Assembly (NCBI GenBank): GCA_949358305.1
Contig: OX442314.1
Coordinates: 49,546,581-49,610,580, forward strand
Source: Strigamia acuminata
Lineage: Eukaryota; Arthropoda; Chilopoda; Geophilomorpha; Linotaeniidae
Direction: 5' to 3'
Length of the DNA stretch: 64,000 nucleotides
A program made the position numbers and the translations under genes. Position 1 is the first letter of the stretch. Every line of letters starts with the position of its first letter. The notes beneath the pieces were generated by a model. The model was not told the origin of the DNA. It did not search any database and saw nothing but the letters and a program-made list of their open reading frames with translations. Positions 33,091-43,885 of the stretch are shown one piece after another.

Positions 33091-36000
33091 TTAATGGTCA
33101 TCACGGAATCTCAACGGCTTGTTACGTAGCCGTTTACCTAAAACCGGGCGTCGCGGAGAAATCCTCATCGGTTTCTTCCTCGCACGCTTCGTTTTACGTT
33201 TAACTCCGGTTACTTCGGTAGGCGGAGCCACAGGAGTTGGCGGCGGGCCCTCAGCTGCAGGTTCGATGACCCCAACAGGTGGAACCGTTTCCGCCGCATC
33301 CTCGGCTACCGGCCAGGTGGGTGTGGACTCGGGTGGTATATACCGCCTCAAGTTCACAATATTTACCGGACCTTTACATTTCAGCGTAATCGGCGTTGCC
33401 ACCGTGTACACCAAAGGACTGATGACCTTTGTGACAACGTACGGGCCTTCGAATCGATCTTCCAACGACGCAGCATAACGGAGCGCTTTAACCGACAGTG
33501 GGTGAGTTCGAAGCAATACCAAATCATCCACCTCAAATGTATCGTCGCTACGATGTTGATCGTAATAAGACTTCTGTTTCTGTTTAGCCAGCGACTTATT
33601 TTTGAGCGCTGCCTTCAACAACACATCCATCCTAGAGACCAACATTCTCACCGTGTCGTACGGCTGCTCGGGGTCGAAGGGTGCATCCAGAGCCACACCG
33701 CGACTATCCCAAAACGGACGTAACTCACGGAGATACGTTAGCATTGCTGGTGATAAACCCGTTGTTGCCGATGGGGCCGTGCGCAAGGCGAAATTAATGC
33801 TATTGATGCATCGGTCCCACTGGTCATGTTCGGACGTGAAAATCTGAAGCATAATTTTAATGTTCCGATTGACTCGTTCGGTGTAATTAGTTTGCGGGTG
33901 GTATGGTGACGTCCTTAACGGAGTGACACCTGCCTCCCTGCACAACTCATTGTATACCTCTGAAATAAATTGTTTTCCGTTATCACTTACGATGAACCGA
34001 GGGCATCCATGATTATGAAAGAAACGCAACAACACGGGCACGACACTTGAAATTTTCGCCGTCCGCATCGCCGTAGTCTCAACCCATCCAGTGGCATAGT
34101 CCACAATCACCAGAATATACCTGTTCCGGTCTCTCGTCATTGGTTTCGGGCCCATGAAGTCGACTCCGAGTCTTTCGAATCGGCCTATCATTGGTGAAAC
34201 TGGCATCAGGAGTCCGGTTGGTTTCCTCTGCACAGGCTTGCAGCGCTGGCAACGGTCACACCTTGCGATGTAATCCCGCACACTGCGTCTGAATCCAGGC
34301 CAGAAAAAACTCCGACGTAATCTCTCAGTTGTAACATCGACACCGCCATGTCCAGACAATGGGTGATCGTGCACAACCTTGAGACAGTGGTCATGCAACG
34401 AAACTGGCACCACGATTTTCAGTCCGGAGCCGTATTCCGTGTTTTCCAGGAACATATCTGTCTTCAACGGGGCGTTTATATACAACACTCCGTTTGAAGC
34501 TAACATAAAGTCAGTCTTGTACTGTAGCATGAGCGGTGAGAGTTGGGATAGGGACGTCTCGTCTCCTTTCTCCATCTTCAACCACTTAATTAGGATCGCA
34601 CAATCGGCGTCGGCCAACTGACCCGTCCGTATCTCATCGAGAGACATAGTTAGATCAGCCGACCCAGAGGCCAAAAGTGAGTGTGACAGCAAAAGTGCGT
34701 TCGCTTCTCCGGGTAGAGCCTCTGATGTCGTTAAGTCGTCATCTAGGCTCACTCGTGAGAGCGCATCAGCCACCTTGTTGTCTACACCTTTTCGGTATTT
34801 AATAATAAAATCCTCCTGCTGAAGTTTCATAGCCCATCGAGCCAAACGACCGGACGGATTCTCGCATGACATAAGCCACTTAAGAGCCATATGGTCTGTT
34901 TCGACTACGAACTTTGAATACTCCACGTACGGCTTGAACTTATTAACAGCCCAAACCACTCCTAGGCATTCGAGCTCTGAAGCGCTGTAGTTAGCCTCTG
35001 CACCCTGGAGAGTGCGGCTAGCGTAGGCGACAGGTCTCACCTTCTCTTCGTCATCAGCCTGCATGAGGACTGCACCGAGACCGCCTGCACTAGCATCGGT
35101 GTGAATGATGAAAGGGCGGGCAAAATCAGGCAAAGGTAGCACGATCCCATTAGCCAGCTGATGCTTCAGAGTCGTGAAAGCATCTTGGCACTCCTTCGAC
35201 CAACTCCATGCTATATCCTTTTTGAGGAGCAGGAAGAATGGTTTCGAAGTAATGTTCAGATCTTTCAGTAATGGCGCGTAGAATCCAACCATACCGATAA
35301 AACGTTGCAACTGCTTTACGTTCTTCGGCGGCGGATACTCCACGATCGCTTGCACCTTGCTTCCGTTTGGACTGTATCCTATAGGTGTCATGGTGAAACC
35401 AAGGAAATCCCAGTCAGCAGGGCAAACAAACGATTTAGATGGGCTAGCCGTCAGGTTTACCTTCTCCAATCGGGCCAACACATCCGCCAAATGCATCAAG
35501 TGTTCATCAAATGACTTGCTGTAAATGACAATGTCATCCAGAAAAGCCAGAGCCCACTTGAACTTCGCTTCCCCCAAAACCTCGTCCATCATGCGTTGAA
35601 ACGCACTGGGTGCATTACACAACCCGAACGGCATTCTAGTAAATTGGAACGTGCCCTCAGGGGTGGCAAAAGCCGTTTTGCACTTGTCTCCGGGCTTCAA
35701 CTTAATTTGGTAGTAGCCCTTAGTCAAGTCTAGAGTCGTAAAATAAGTACTCCCCCCCAGACACGCCAAAATCATAGAGATTGACGGCATTTGATAGACG
35801 TCTTTCTCAGTGACCTTGTTCAGTTGTCAGAAATCGATACAAAGACGATAGTTACCACACTTCTTCTTCACGATGACCGGTGGGTTCTTGTAGCTGCTTT
35901 CGCATCTCTCAACCTCACCTTTGCTAAGTGACTCTTCCACCAATTGGCGAAAAATTTCAGCTTTAGCGGGGTTCATCGGTCGATCTCTGCATTTAAAAGG

Positions 36001-36726
36001 TGGGTTGTCACCGGTTGGGATCTTATGTTCCGCATCCGGGTGACAACCAGCTTTATCGCTAAAGGTACGGCTGTATTCGTCAATTAAATAGGACAACCTC
36101 ACCTTCTGCGAATCATCCAGTTCACATTTCGACATTAAACGTTCCGCAAGCGTAGGCCCAGCAGATTCGCCAGCTATCCGTGAGGATTCGGCGAGCTCCC
36201 ACTGGTCCACGACAGGGACCGCTAAGTCTACTCTATATGGTTGGGGGTCAAAAGGAAATGTCTCCTCCGGGTTATCAAGGTGAAACCAATCATTCCGGGG
36301 CAATCTAATCACGATGTTGTTCCCCTTAATCCAGTTGCACCCGAGGAGGATGAAACACGAACTAGAGGGTAACACCGGGAAACGGATCTTTTGACTCCCA
36401 GTTCTCCAGCACAGAAGCAACTCGAGTATCCCAACTGGACTCGTTACTCTGTCACCAGTCATAACCCTAATAGGATTCTTACAGGGTTCAATCAGGTGCA
36501 TGAGACTAAACCTGTCGGCCATAGCGCTACTGATATAAGGACCCGTTGCGCCGCAGTCAACCAAAGCCTTTGTCTCATGGCCGTTCAAGCAAACATTGAT
36601 GTAGGGAAGAGGGCAATTCCAATCCCTAACAGCAACGTGTACTATATCGAATACCTCAACCTCGGGAAGTCCCGAGAAGGGGTGTGGTTCTGAAGGTGAG
36701 ACGTCTGCAAAGATATCATCATCCAA
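33091..36726 (-). pseudogene. Gypsy pol: protease, reverse transcriptase, RNase H, integrase (one in-frame TGA)
   Basis: One frame covers the whole of pol, broken by a single TGA at 35829-35827 inside the RT block that normally reads LxxDFRxLN. The affected codon is the Arg position, so a CGA-to-TGA transition would explain it. Domains in order: an aspartic protease with VDCGATG (DCG replaces the usual DTG/DSG), RT with LDLTKGYYQI and the catalytic FLDD, RNase H starting FIIHTDASAGGLGAVL, the integrase HHCC finger (H ... H ... CDRCQRC), integrase Asp/Asp/Glu (GVDFMGP, VSDNGKQF, TERVNRN), and a basic C-terminus. The 5' end overlaps gag in the -1 frame, which suggests -1 frameshifting to make Gag-Pol. 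A clean loss by mutation, or stop-codon readthrough, could each explain the TGA. Confidence 0.9.
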
Positions 36727-36782
36727 ATCAGTCCCACTGGGTGCTAAGAAGGAAGCGGCTTGCTTGCAGACTTCGGATGAAT

Positions 36783-38375
36783 TTAATCCTCCGGAGCCTG
36801 CTCCAGCTCGTTTTCCGACTCAGTCGTTTCTTCGGTTATACCTTTCGTGAAGAACACAGCTTTCGCCAGTTTCTCAGTCAGGTGGGCCACGCGTTCAGCA
36901 GCCTTACCGGCGAATTTGTGTTTAATTGTGCAATGACGCTCAAAATGCGGTCCGCCACAATGCCAACAACCTGCGCCAGTAGGTGCGATTGCATGATCCT
37001 TCAGCAGGTTAGACGCGGGTCGGGTCGCGGCCGTCTTTGGGGTTTCCGTAGGCTTCCCACTAGGGGTCGCCACAGGCTTACCCGTCGGAGGCTTCAACCA
37101 ACTCCGCGTTCTATCTCCGCTTTTCAGGTCAGCAAACTTCGGCAACGCCTGGGCCGGTGGTGAATGCCAATGTGGTATGATTACGCTGGCCGGGTCACGG
37201 AACCTTTCCATTGCCAAAGCTGCTGGGGCGAAACGTACACAGGAGCGTTTCAATCCTAGCCAGGAGTGATCCCATGCCAAGGTGTTCGCTGCCATAGTGC
37301 ACGTTTCCGGGGTCATAGCTGCCAAAGCATAGTTAATTTTATACTCATCCGCTATCGGCACCTGCATCTGGTTAAACAACGCGTCCAGGTCTGTCCAAAT
37401 CTGCAAAGCCGTCACATCCTTCGCCTGCTTGATGGATACTACTTTTGCGAGTAGTTGGCTGTCGGAAGGTGCGAACCGGGTCTGGAAGGCGACTTCGAAC
37501 TCATCCCACGTTTTTACGGGCATCGTCGATTGCCACCAAGATAGGGCGTCACCTGTAAAAAATCTCGACAAGAAACGCCTAGCCACATAATCGAGCTGCA
37601 GCTCGGCGAAGGACAGATTCGATCTCAGCTGGATGAGAAACGTCCTTGCCGCCGTGCGATCGCCCGAGAACGGGTCCATGCGTATCTGCGCAACATGTTT
37701 GGTCAATTGCTCCACATCTGGTAAACCTTTAGATGTGGGGATGTTGGACTGCGTTATAACTTTATCTGCCGGCACCTCAACCCCGAGATGCATTGAGACG
37801 TCCGCGGCGAGAGGCGGAGTGGTCCACCTCCTCACCTTTTGGCCGGGCATCGCTTGCATCATTCGCGGATTGACAGGTAGGGAGTCGCTTGGTGCAACCG
37901 AATTTAATTCATCGGAGACGGAGGCTACCGAACTGATGTCCGAATCTGCCCCCGAACCGAGCACACTAGCGCCTTTCCCACCAGCAAACTTGCTTTTCAT
38001 CTTGTAGTACTTCGCTTCGAGCGCCTTCAACTCACTAGTGTGAGTTAATAGCTCCTTCGAGCGAGTATCTCTCAACACCTCATTCTGCCTTTCGGCGTCG
38101 AGAAACGCTTGGCGAGTCTCTGATGCCATATGGTCAGAATGTTCAGCCTCTCTACGCGCGGCAGCGGCATCGTTCAGCGCCTGCTGTCGCGTCGCAAGGA
38201 GATCTTTTATTGCCTCCTCGAGGTCGTGCTGTGACGCGAAGTCACCCGTATCCACCCCGAGCAGGTCGGCCAATTTCTCGGCCAACTCCGGATTCAAATC
38301 GAGATCCATTGCCTTCTTAGTCAGAGACCTGGATCGACGTTTTGGTGAGCGTGATTGAGACCGTGTCTTAACCAT
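36783..38375 (-). CDS. Gypsy gag, 530 residues
   Basis: ATG at 38375 (MVKTRSQSRSPKRR) was chosen because the frame upstream has no other ATG. The N-terminus is basic, followed by a long helical/coiled-coil part (about residues 30-130), then a capsid-like region with FSGDRTAARTFLIQLR and ALSWWQSTMPVKTWDEF typical of Ty3/Gypsy capsids, a Pro/Lys linker, and one zinc knuckle, CWHCGGPHFERHC. Its spacing is C-x2-C-x3-H-x4-C, one residue shorter than the canonical knuckle. It is fully open. Gag forms the particle that packages the element RNA. Confidence 0.85.
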   Translation of the reverse strand: MVKTRSQSRSPKRRSRSLTKKAMDLDLNPELAEKLADLLGVDTGDFASQHDLEEAIKDLLATRQQALNDAAAARREAEHSDHMASETRQAFLDAERQNEVLRDTRSKELLTHTSELKALEAKYYKMKSKFAGGKGASVLGSGADSDISSVASVSDELNSVAPSDSLPVNPRMMQAMPGQKVRRWTTPPLAADVSMHLGVEVPADKVITQSNIPTSKGLPDVEQLTKHVAQIRMDPFSGDRTAARTFLIQLRSNLSFAELQLDYVARRFLSRFFTGDALSWWQSTMPVKTWDEFEVAFQTRFAPSDSQLLAKVVSIKQAKDVTALQIWTDLDALFNQMQVPIADEYKINYALAAMTPETCTMAANTLAWDHSWLGLKRSCVRFAPAALAMERFRDPASVIIPHWHSPPAQALPKFADLKSGDRTRSWLKPPTGKPVATPSGKPTETPKTAATRPASNLLKDHAIAPTGAGCWHCGGPHFERHCTIKHKFAGKAAERVAHLTEKLAKAVFFTKGITEETTESENELEQAPED

Positions 38376-41309
38376 GAGTGAAGAGTGAAAATTTCTGTCC
38401 ACTCGCACTCAGCAAACCAATCCAATGTCAGGTGGTTAGCTGCAGCCAGTCACAGTCGCCTACAACTAGGTCAACTCAGGACTTTACAAATGCTGTCAGC
38501 TCCACCTTCCAAGGGTAGCGACCAGTTAATGACCTTCCCTGGTGGGCCTTGGGCAATCCCAGGTCCATCTAGGGTATTTTTAGACTTCCAGGACAAAAGG
38601 CCATGACACGAGGGACAAAAGGATGCCATAAACGTCATTCTGTTTCCCCCAAACCACATGCCTTTTTGTCTCTCCGCAGTGATTCGGCAGCAATAGTCCA
38701 GGTAGGGGTCACTGTTGAGACAACACGACTCCCAGCCATAAAACTATCACCCTGCAGGGGCATCTCGCCTCCTGTTCTGCACAGCAACCTGTCACAAATA
38801 TAAATAAATGTAGAAACTGGCAAAAGTAATAAATTTTGGTACTTCTCAGCGCCCCAAAAGATTAAATTAGCGGTTATATTTTGGTTTTTTCTAATCCACG
38901 CCCCAAAACAAAAATTTAGCGAACACCTTTCTGGTACTTATCCACGCCCCAGAAGATAGAAAACGGCGAACACCTTTCCGGCATTTATCCACGCCCCAGA
39001 AGATAGAAATGGGCGACTGGAAGTTCTCTGACACTCCCAAACTAACAAACCAATGCATGATTCGTCTTTCCCTTCGTGTTCTAAATTATTCACGCCAGAA
39101 CCAAGTAGAAAAAACTGCGTATATCGATTTTTCGTGGCATTTTCCATCGCGCCCCACAGCTTCGATGCTAAGGCGTACGTTTTCCTTTGCGCTGGTGTAT
39201 ACGTCTGCCACCAGTTTTAACCCCTGCTGAAAACGCTAAAACGCGTGTTTCAGGCTTCCTTTGGCATAGCTAGCTCCAGCACCAAAATCACACCCGAAAC
39301 ACCATCAAGATCGCGATAATCCTGATGAGGCAAAAATGTCGACTCGTTCGCCTCAGACTAAGAGTGAAGGGAAATCGGCGAACAGAGCCAGAGTCAGATC
39401 GGAGGTATTGCAACTGAACACGGTCCAGCGCCAGGGAAAGTTAGGTCCAGTCCCCGGGAGCCTCACTCCTCACCAACCCGGATATGAAATTAGAGTAGAA
39501 ATAGGATAAAAGAAGGGTTCAAGAAAAATGTGGCATGTTTCACAAAATTGGGAAGAGGGATCCACACACAGCACATTGAAAACAAAGATTAAAAAAGGTG
39601 TTGGGCTGGATTCACAGTCTTTTTTCAAAGCTGTTAGCCACCCAATCCGTGTTTGCAAGAATTCCACGCGCGGTTTGAAAGCAAAGCACCTTCGGGCTCG
39701 TCACCTAAGCAGTCCCCTGCGAAGGCCGCCCCCCCGCTATCCGAGACCCAATTTTCACGGCAAGGCAGTGAAATCGGTACAATGTGTCGTAAATGCGCAT
39801 ATAAAACACATCGCCAAAATCACACCAAGCCGTGTCCACCAGTGCTCGGGACAGGGCTGGAAACCCAGTCTCCGTGCGTTTCCCTTAAGTACGCGTGTCT
39901 GTGATTCAAAAGATTACTCAAACCGCTGCAACCAGGAATGTACCTCTGGCCAGTAATGAACAGAGCTCCCCTAAATTTACCGCATTAGTTTATCGTCGTC
40001 CGGGCAAGGCACAGGGCTGAACCGGGATATACTACACCCAGCAGCATGCCTGCCCACCACAACAACACCACATTCACGTTTCCCGCCAAAAAACACACTC
40101 GGAAAAAGCACCAAATCTGCAAATCCAGGGAAAGAAATAAAAGAACTTAATTTACCATTCGTCTGGCGTGGTGCCGACCCTCTAAGACACTCATTACATC
40201 TGCGTAACCTCAGGAATGTCATGGGTAACACGTTGCCGGCTTGTTCAAGCCTAACCCCTACACACCCCACTTTCAATATGCCCCCAAAACGATGAAGCTG
40301 TACATCTCCAACGCTTCAGACCACAAATTCTGAGCACCTACAAATGGTTTCTCTCCCAATTGCACACCAAAGAAATAAATTATAAAATAATATAAAAAAA
40401 ACGGTATAAGACTCATGTGTTGGCTGGCCATTATTATCCCAAGATGATTAAAGGAAACACCAAGGTCAAACTCAAGTCAACCAAACACACAAGAAAAATA
40501 CACTTCAAATTAAAAAAAAATGGTATGGCATCAAGCTAATGTGCTGGTTGGCTGTTGTCATCATAAAGTGGGCCTTAATTGTAACAGAAAAGAAAGAACA
40601 AATCAATCAAACTCCAGCCAGGCCAGCAAAAAAGAAAAAACGCCATAAAATAATATAAAATTGCACAACACTTCTCAAAAACCTGAACAATACCCAGCCC
40701 AAATTCAGAGAAGAGTGTGACAGAAGAATAACAAGTGTTTCTCACCCCGACCCCAAAAATAGACACACAGTGCAAGTGAAAACAAAGACAAAAGCACTGC
40801 GGGGTCAAGTCAGTGCGAGGGGAGAAAAACACAAAAGAATGGACATAATGGCATGCGTTGCTATGACCGCCTAAAGTGGAGAGCAAATCCCCCCAGCCAC
40901 CCAGAGAAACGAATACCAAAATGTTTTGGTTGGTTGCAGTGCGTCTGAAAATAAATTTCAGAGCCCCCAACCATACCAGCACTGAGAAAAATACAATCCA
41001 AGAAACCTTCAAATGAAAAAGCATTCAGCCCCCCACGACTAAGCCTCTCACGCGACTCAAAGTGACCGACAAAAACACCCTTCAAATTCCTCAGCTCCTC
41101 AAAGAAAGTAATTAACCCACATTCCAAAATAAAAACAAGAGAAAAACAATACAATTGAGCCCCCACCAAAGAGCAAAGCAACGAGCAACAAAAACTGGGG
41201 TATAAAGCAAAACAAAATGCAACCAAAATTTGGTACACAAAGCAAAACAAAATGGCGGAAACACAAAAAAAAAATTTTCCAAGTTCAAACCTCGGACAGG
41301 GCCCTCAAT
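38376..41309 (-). other. 2.9-kb leader of the giant Gypsy element
   Basis: An unusually long 5' untranslated region with a ~57-bp tandem repeat at 38840-39015 (CCACGCCCCAGAAGATAGAA) and a diverged ~120-bp repeat at about 40385-40570. The sequence next to the 5' LTR (minus: ATTGAGGGCCCTGTCCGAGG) does not begin with TGG, so no standard tRNA primer site is evident. Minus-strand ORFs here are Phe-rich and not credible. Confidence 0.5.
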
Positions 41310-41895
41310 TGTGACTGCTATGGTCTCGCCAGTGTAGTCAGGGGACTGATAACACCGGGTAGGGACGCATACTTCACGTAAATAACGGGGAATCCCACAA
41401 TATTGGTTGGTTGGCCTTTATTGTGTTGTCTAGGGGTATGGGGAATCCCGTTACCCGTTGCAGGGGTGCCACGAAGGCACGCCGCACCGGCAACCGACCC
41501 GTCACACACTGGGCGCGAGCCCAATGGGTGACGTGGTCGGTTCAACGTTACATTCATGCTGTACTTACCTACAGCCCGCAGTGACCACTCATGGAGGCTG
41601 TATTGGGTGGAAAACCCAGATACTGAGCATCGCTGTGGTGAATGGGAAGGAGTGCAGAGTCCTCTCAGCCGGGACACGCCTTGTCCCCTCGTCTACTACA
41701 ACACCCTGGAACCCTGTCAACACACGACCGTCCTGGTCGGTGTCCGCACTCTCTCTCTCCGCAACTCCTCCCCACACCACTTAGCTCCCTCCTTCCCCCG
41801 GGCTAGATCACCTTGCCCAATCAGGGGGTGATCTTGGGGCCGTATGGCGGTGTGTGGCAGTGACGTAGGTCACCCCAGGTGGCCTGACGGTCACA
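41310..41895 (-). repeat. 5' LTR of the giant Gypsy element
   Basis: 586 bp, identical by eye to the copy at 27733-28318. Confidence 0.95.
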
Positions 41896-42001
41896 TAGTG
41901 TTGAGTCCCTTTTTTCTATTTTACAACTTTTCATGAACATTATTTAGCTAAATAACCTGGAAATATTCTGTTGTTTAGTGATTGTTTATTTAAAACGAGA
42001 T

Positions 42002-42671
42002 TTACCTTTTATCTATACCTGCAAAGAACACTTTCTTGCGAGAATAATTTGGTAAAACTTGTTTTGCATGCCGCCATGTACTTTCGGTTGTGTTGGTGTG
42101 GGCACCGGTTTCTGGATCTTTATAGTTTATTGAATGATTTACAGTTAAATGTTGGAAACCTTTCTCTTCCAGACAATTGTATGCTTTCCAACAATCGGAA
42201 ATAATGGTCGTTTTTGGCAGTATATATTGCTGTATAATTTTTAAAAGGGTGTGGGTGTCTCTTTTTTCCACAGTGACCAGAAATAGTTTTCCTGTCTCTC
42301 GTTCAATTCCACCAAACACCCATTGGTCTTCGACTCTGTGTCATAAAGGATTAGCAGAAATTAGGTGGTTGTATCATAAAGAAACAATAATAAGTGGAAG
42401 CTCTGTAGTATTTTCTTCTGCCAAATTTTGATTCATCAATTTCTACGATCGATCCTTCTTCTCCAATTTTTTGCGACTGGTTTAGTAACGCGTCAAAGAC
42501 AACCTCTCTGCTAGTAACATGAAATAGATTTATTACATGTAAATTGGGTTTTGGGCACGTGTAAACGGGTGGCATCAACTGGTTTGAGTGTCCGGGCAGG
42601 CCAAGGAATAGGGCTGGCGTCGCGGCAGGTTCCGGTCGGTGCCGTATCACCATGCCGGAACAACTGTACAA
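42002..42671 (-). pseudogene. Merlin (ISXO2/IS1595-like) transposase, frameshifted
   Basis: Two frames join into the catalytic domain. 42671-42351 carries EEGSIVEIDESKFGRRKYYR, and 42319-42002 carries FGGIERETGKLFLVTVEKRD, then TTIISDCWKAYNCL, LTVNHSINYKDPETGAHTN and TESTWRHAKQ. These are the hallmark blocks of animal Merlin transposases with their DDE-type residues. The frame break near 42330-42350 and missing N-terminus mark it as dead. TGTTGAGTC words occur at 41898 and 42749, but clear terminal inverted repeats were not found. The giant Gypsy element sits right at its left edge. Confidence 0.75.
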
Positions 42672-43009
42672 ATAAATTGGTCAAGGTAAATCCGAATGTT
42701 TGAAAATGGTTCGGCAATTGGGGATTTTGGAGGCGGCAATATGTTGAGTCACCAGGTTACTTTGTAAAAAAAAGGGTTAAGTCTACGCACTTATTTGAGG
42801 GAGGGAAACTGTTTTTACATATTTCCTGTTTCTCATCTTATTTGGACAGTCAACAATTGTGATAATAATTTAACAAATGTCATCTAGTAGAAACATTATA
42901 GGCCTATTTATTTATTTATTATGAAAAGATAATTTGTAATGAAAAATTTATTTTTTTATTTTATTTTATATTTTACAACTCAAATCAGAATAACAAATGC
43001 CACAAAAAA

Positions 43010-43474
43010 CTAAAATTTTCTTTTTGTGGTCTGAACTTTTTGGGGTGTCGGAGGAATGATGTCATCATCACTATCATCATCAATGTGAAATTTCATGTCG
43101 ATCACTATTTTATGTGTCGCAGAAAAGACATCATCATCATCAGTTTCTTTCGTCTGCTTAGCAGATTTCTTGATTAGCTTTCGACTTGATCTCTTCTTCT
43201 TCAACTTATTCTTCAAGCTGATTGCTAATTTCTCGTTGATCTCCTCAACAAGTTGAATTCCAAGCTTCTTCCTAGCAGCTAAATCAACACTGTTAGCATG
43301 CTGTTTTCCATAAAATGTTTGGCTTTTGATTCCTTTCGTTTTCTTGATACGGAATCCAGATGAGGATCCATCCAAGTGGTCGAAATTCAGAAATTGTTTG
43401 GCGCGTCCATAATTTCTTTCTCGCTGACCACGACGACTTTTCGGAGTTTCCAACGCGATTACACGAGGCGCCAT
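43010..43474 (-). CDS. Single-exon basic/acidic protein, 154 residues, unknown family
   Basis: ATG at 43474 (MAPRVIALETPKSRRGQR) was preferred because a TATA box lies only about 50 bp upstream. The product starts with an Arg-rich segment, has a helical middle (AARKKLGIQLVEEINEKLAI), a strong nuclear-localisation-type block (LKKKRSSRKLIKKSAK), and a tail with two Asp runs (ETDDDDVF, DDDSDDD) ending PQKVQTTKRKF. This is a composition seen in chromatin-associated proteins. An exact ACGTC-N5-AACGT dyad and a TATATATG box lie upstream, as for the other single-exon genes here. The family is not recognised. Confidence 0.5.
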   Translation of the reverse strand: MAPRVIALETPKSRRGQRERNYGRAKQFLNFDHLDGSSSGFRIKKTKGIKSQTFYGKQHANSVDLAARKKLGIQLVEEINEKLAISLKNKLKKKRSSRKLIKKSAKQTKETDDDDVFSATHKIVIDMKFHIDDDSDDDIIPPTPQKVQTTKRKF

Positions 43475-43522
43475 ATCGGAATGGAAGTAGAAAAGTAATT
43501 GATTCATTAATTTTAAAAACCT

Positions 43523-43563
43523 GCATATATACACAGCAGATTCATCGAACGTCGGTCTAACGT
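43523..43563 (-). promoter_or_regulatory. Dyad plus TATA box
   Basis: Toward the gene (minus): ACGTT-N5-GACGT at 43563-43549, then GTGTATATATGC at 43534-43523. Further ACGT words lie upstream (near 43575, 43597, 43607). Confidence 0.6.
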
Positions 43564-43759
43564 GACGGATCAAACGTTTATTTTGAGAAACCAAACGTAC
43601 ACAACACGTATACACTTTTTATTTCGCAATTGAACGAGCACCAACTCCAAGTTCTGTTGGAGTATTTCGGTTTGCGAGAGCTCCTACTTGATTGGGTGTA
43701 TGTGGATTTGTTTATAGGACTCGCGAATCTCTTTCTTGTACTGGTAACAATTCTTGTTT

Positions 43760-43885
43760 TTTGTAAATGATTTTTTTGTTTGTGGGCTTATAAAATCCAA
43801 CTCTCTACCTCCACGTGGTCACCCCCGGATAAACTGATGATTTGAAATGTGTCGGTGGAACCAGAAGAGAGCTCTGGTCATATAC
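43760..43885 (+). repeat. Dispersed ~120-bp repeat, copy 2
   Basis: Second copy of the block at 18330-18451. It is followed directly by ACAGGGTGTTTC, the start of another dispersed repeat. Confidence 0.6.

Larger units (their letters stand above)
27733..41895 (-). mobile_element. Giant (14.2 kb) Ty3/Gypsy-type LTR retrotransposon with a third ORF
   Basis: The element is bounded by two 586-bp direct repeats (27733-28318 and 41310-41895) that begin TGTGAC and end GTCACA, and are identical by eye. A 4-bp target duplication TAGT flanks it (27729-27732 and 41896-41899). The polypurine tract CGGAGGGGGGAGA abuts the 3' LTR. On the minus strand the order is 5' LTR, 2.9-kb leader, gag (38375-36783), pol (36726-33091, -1 frame), 2-kb spacer, ORF3 (31057-29063), PPT, 3' LTR. 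Identical LTRs mean a recent insertion. The length is about twice that of ordinary Gypsy elements because of the leader, spacer and ORF3. It is inserted at the edge of a Merlin transposon. Confidence 0.92.

Noticed and set aside
40575-41250. Membrane-protein-like Phe-rich ORFs in the giant element leader
   Set aside because: They come from A/T-rich leader sequence, lack domains and overlap each other in different frames.
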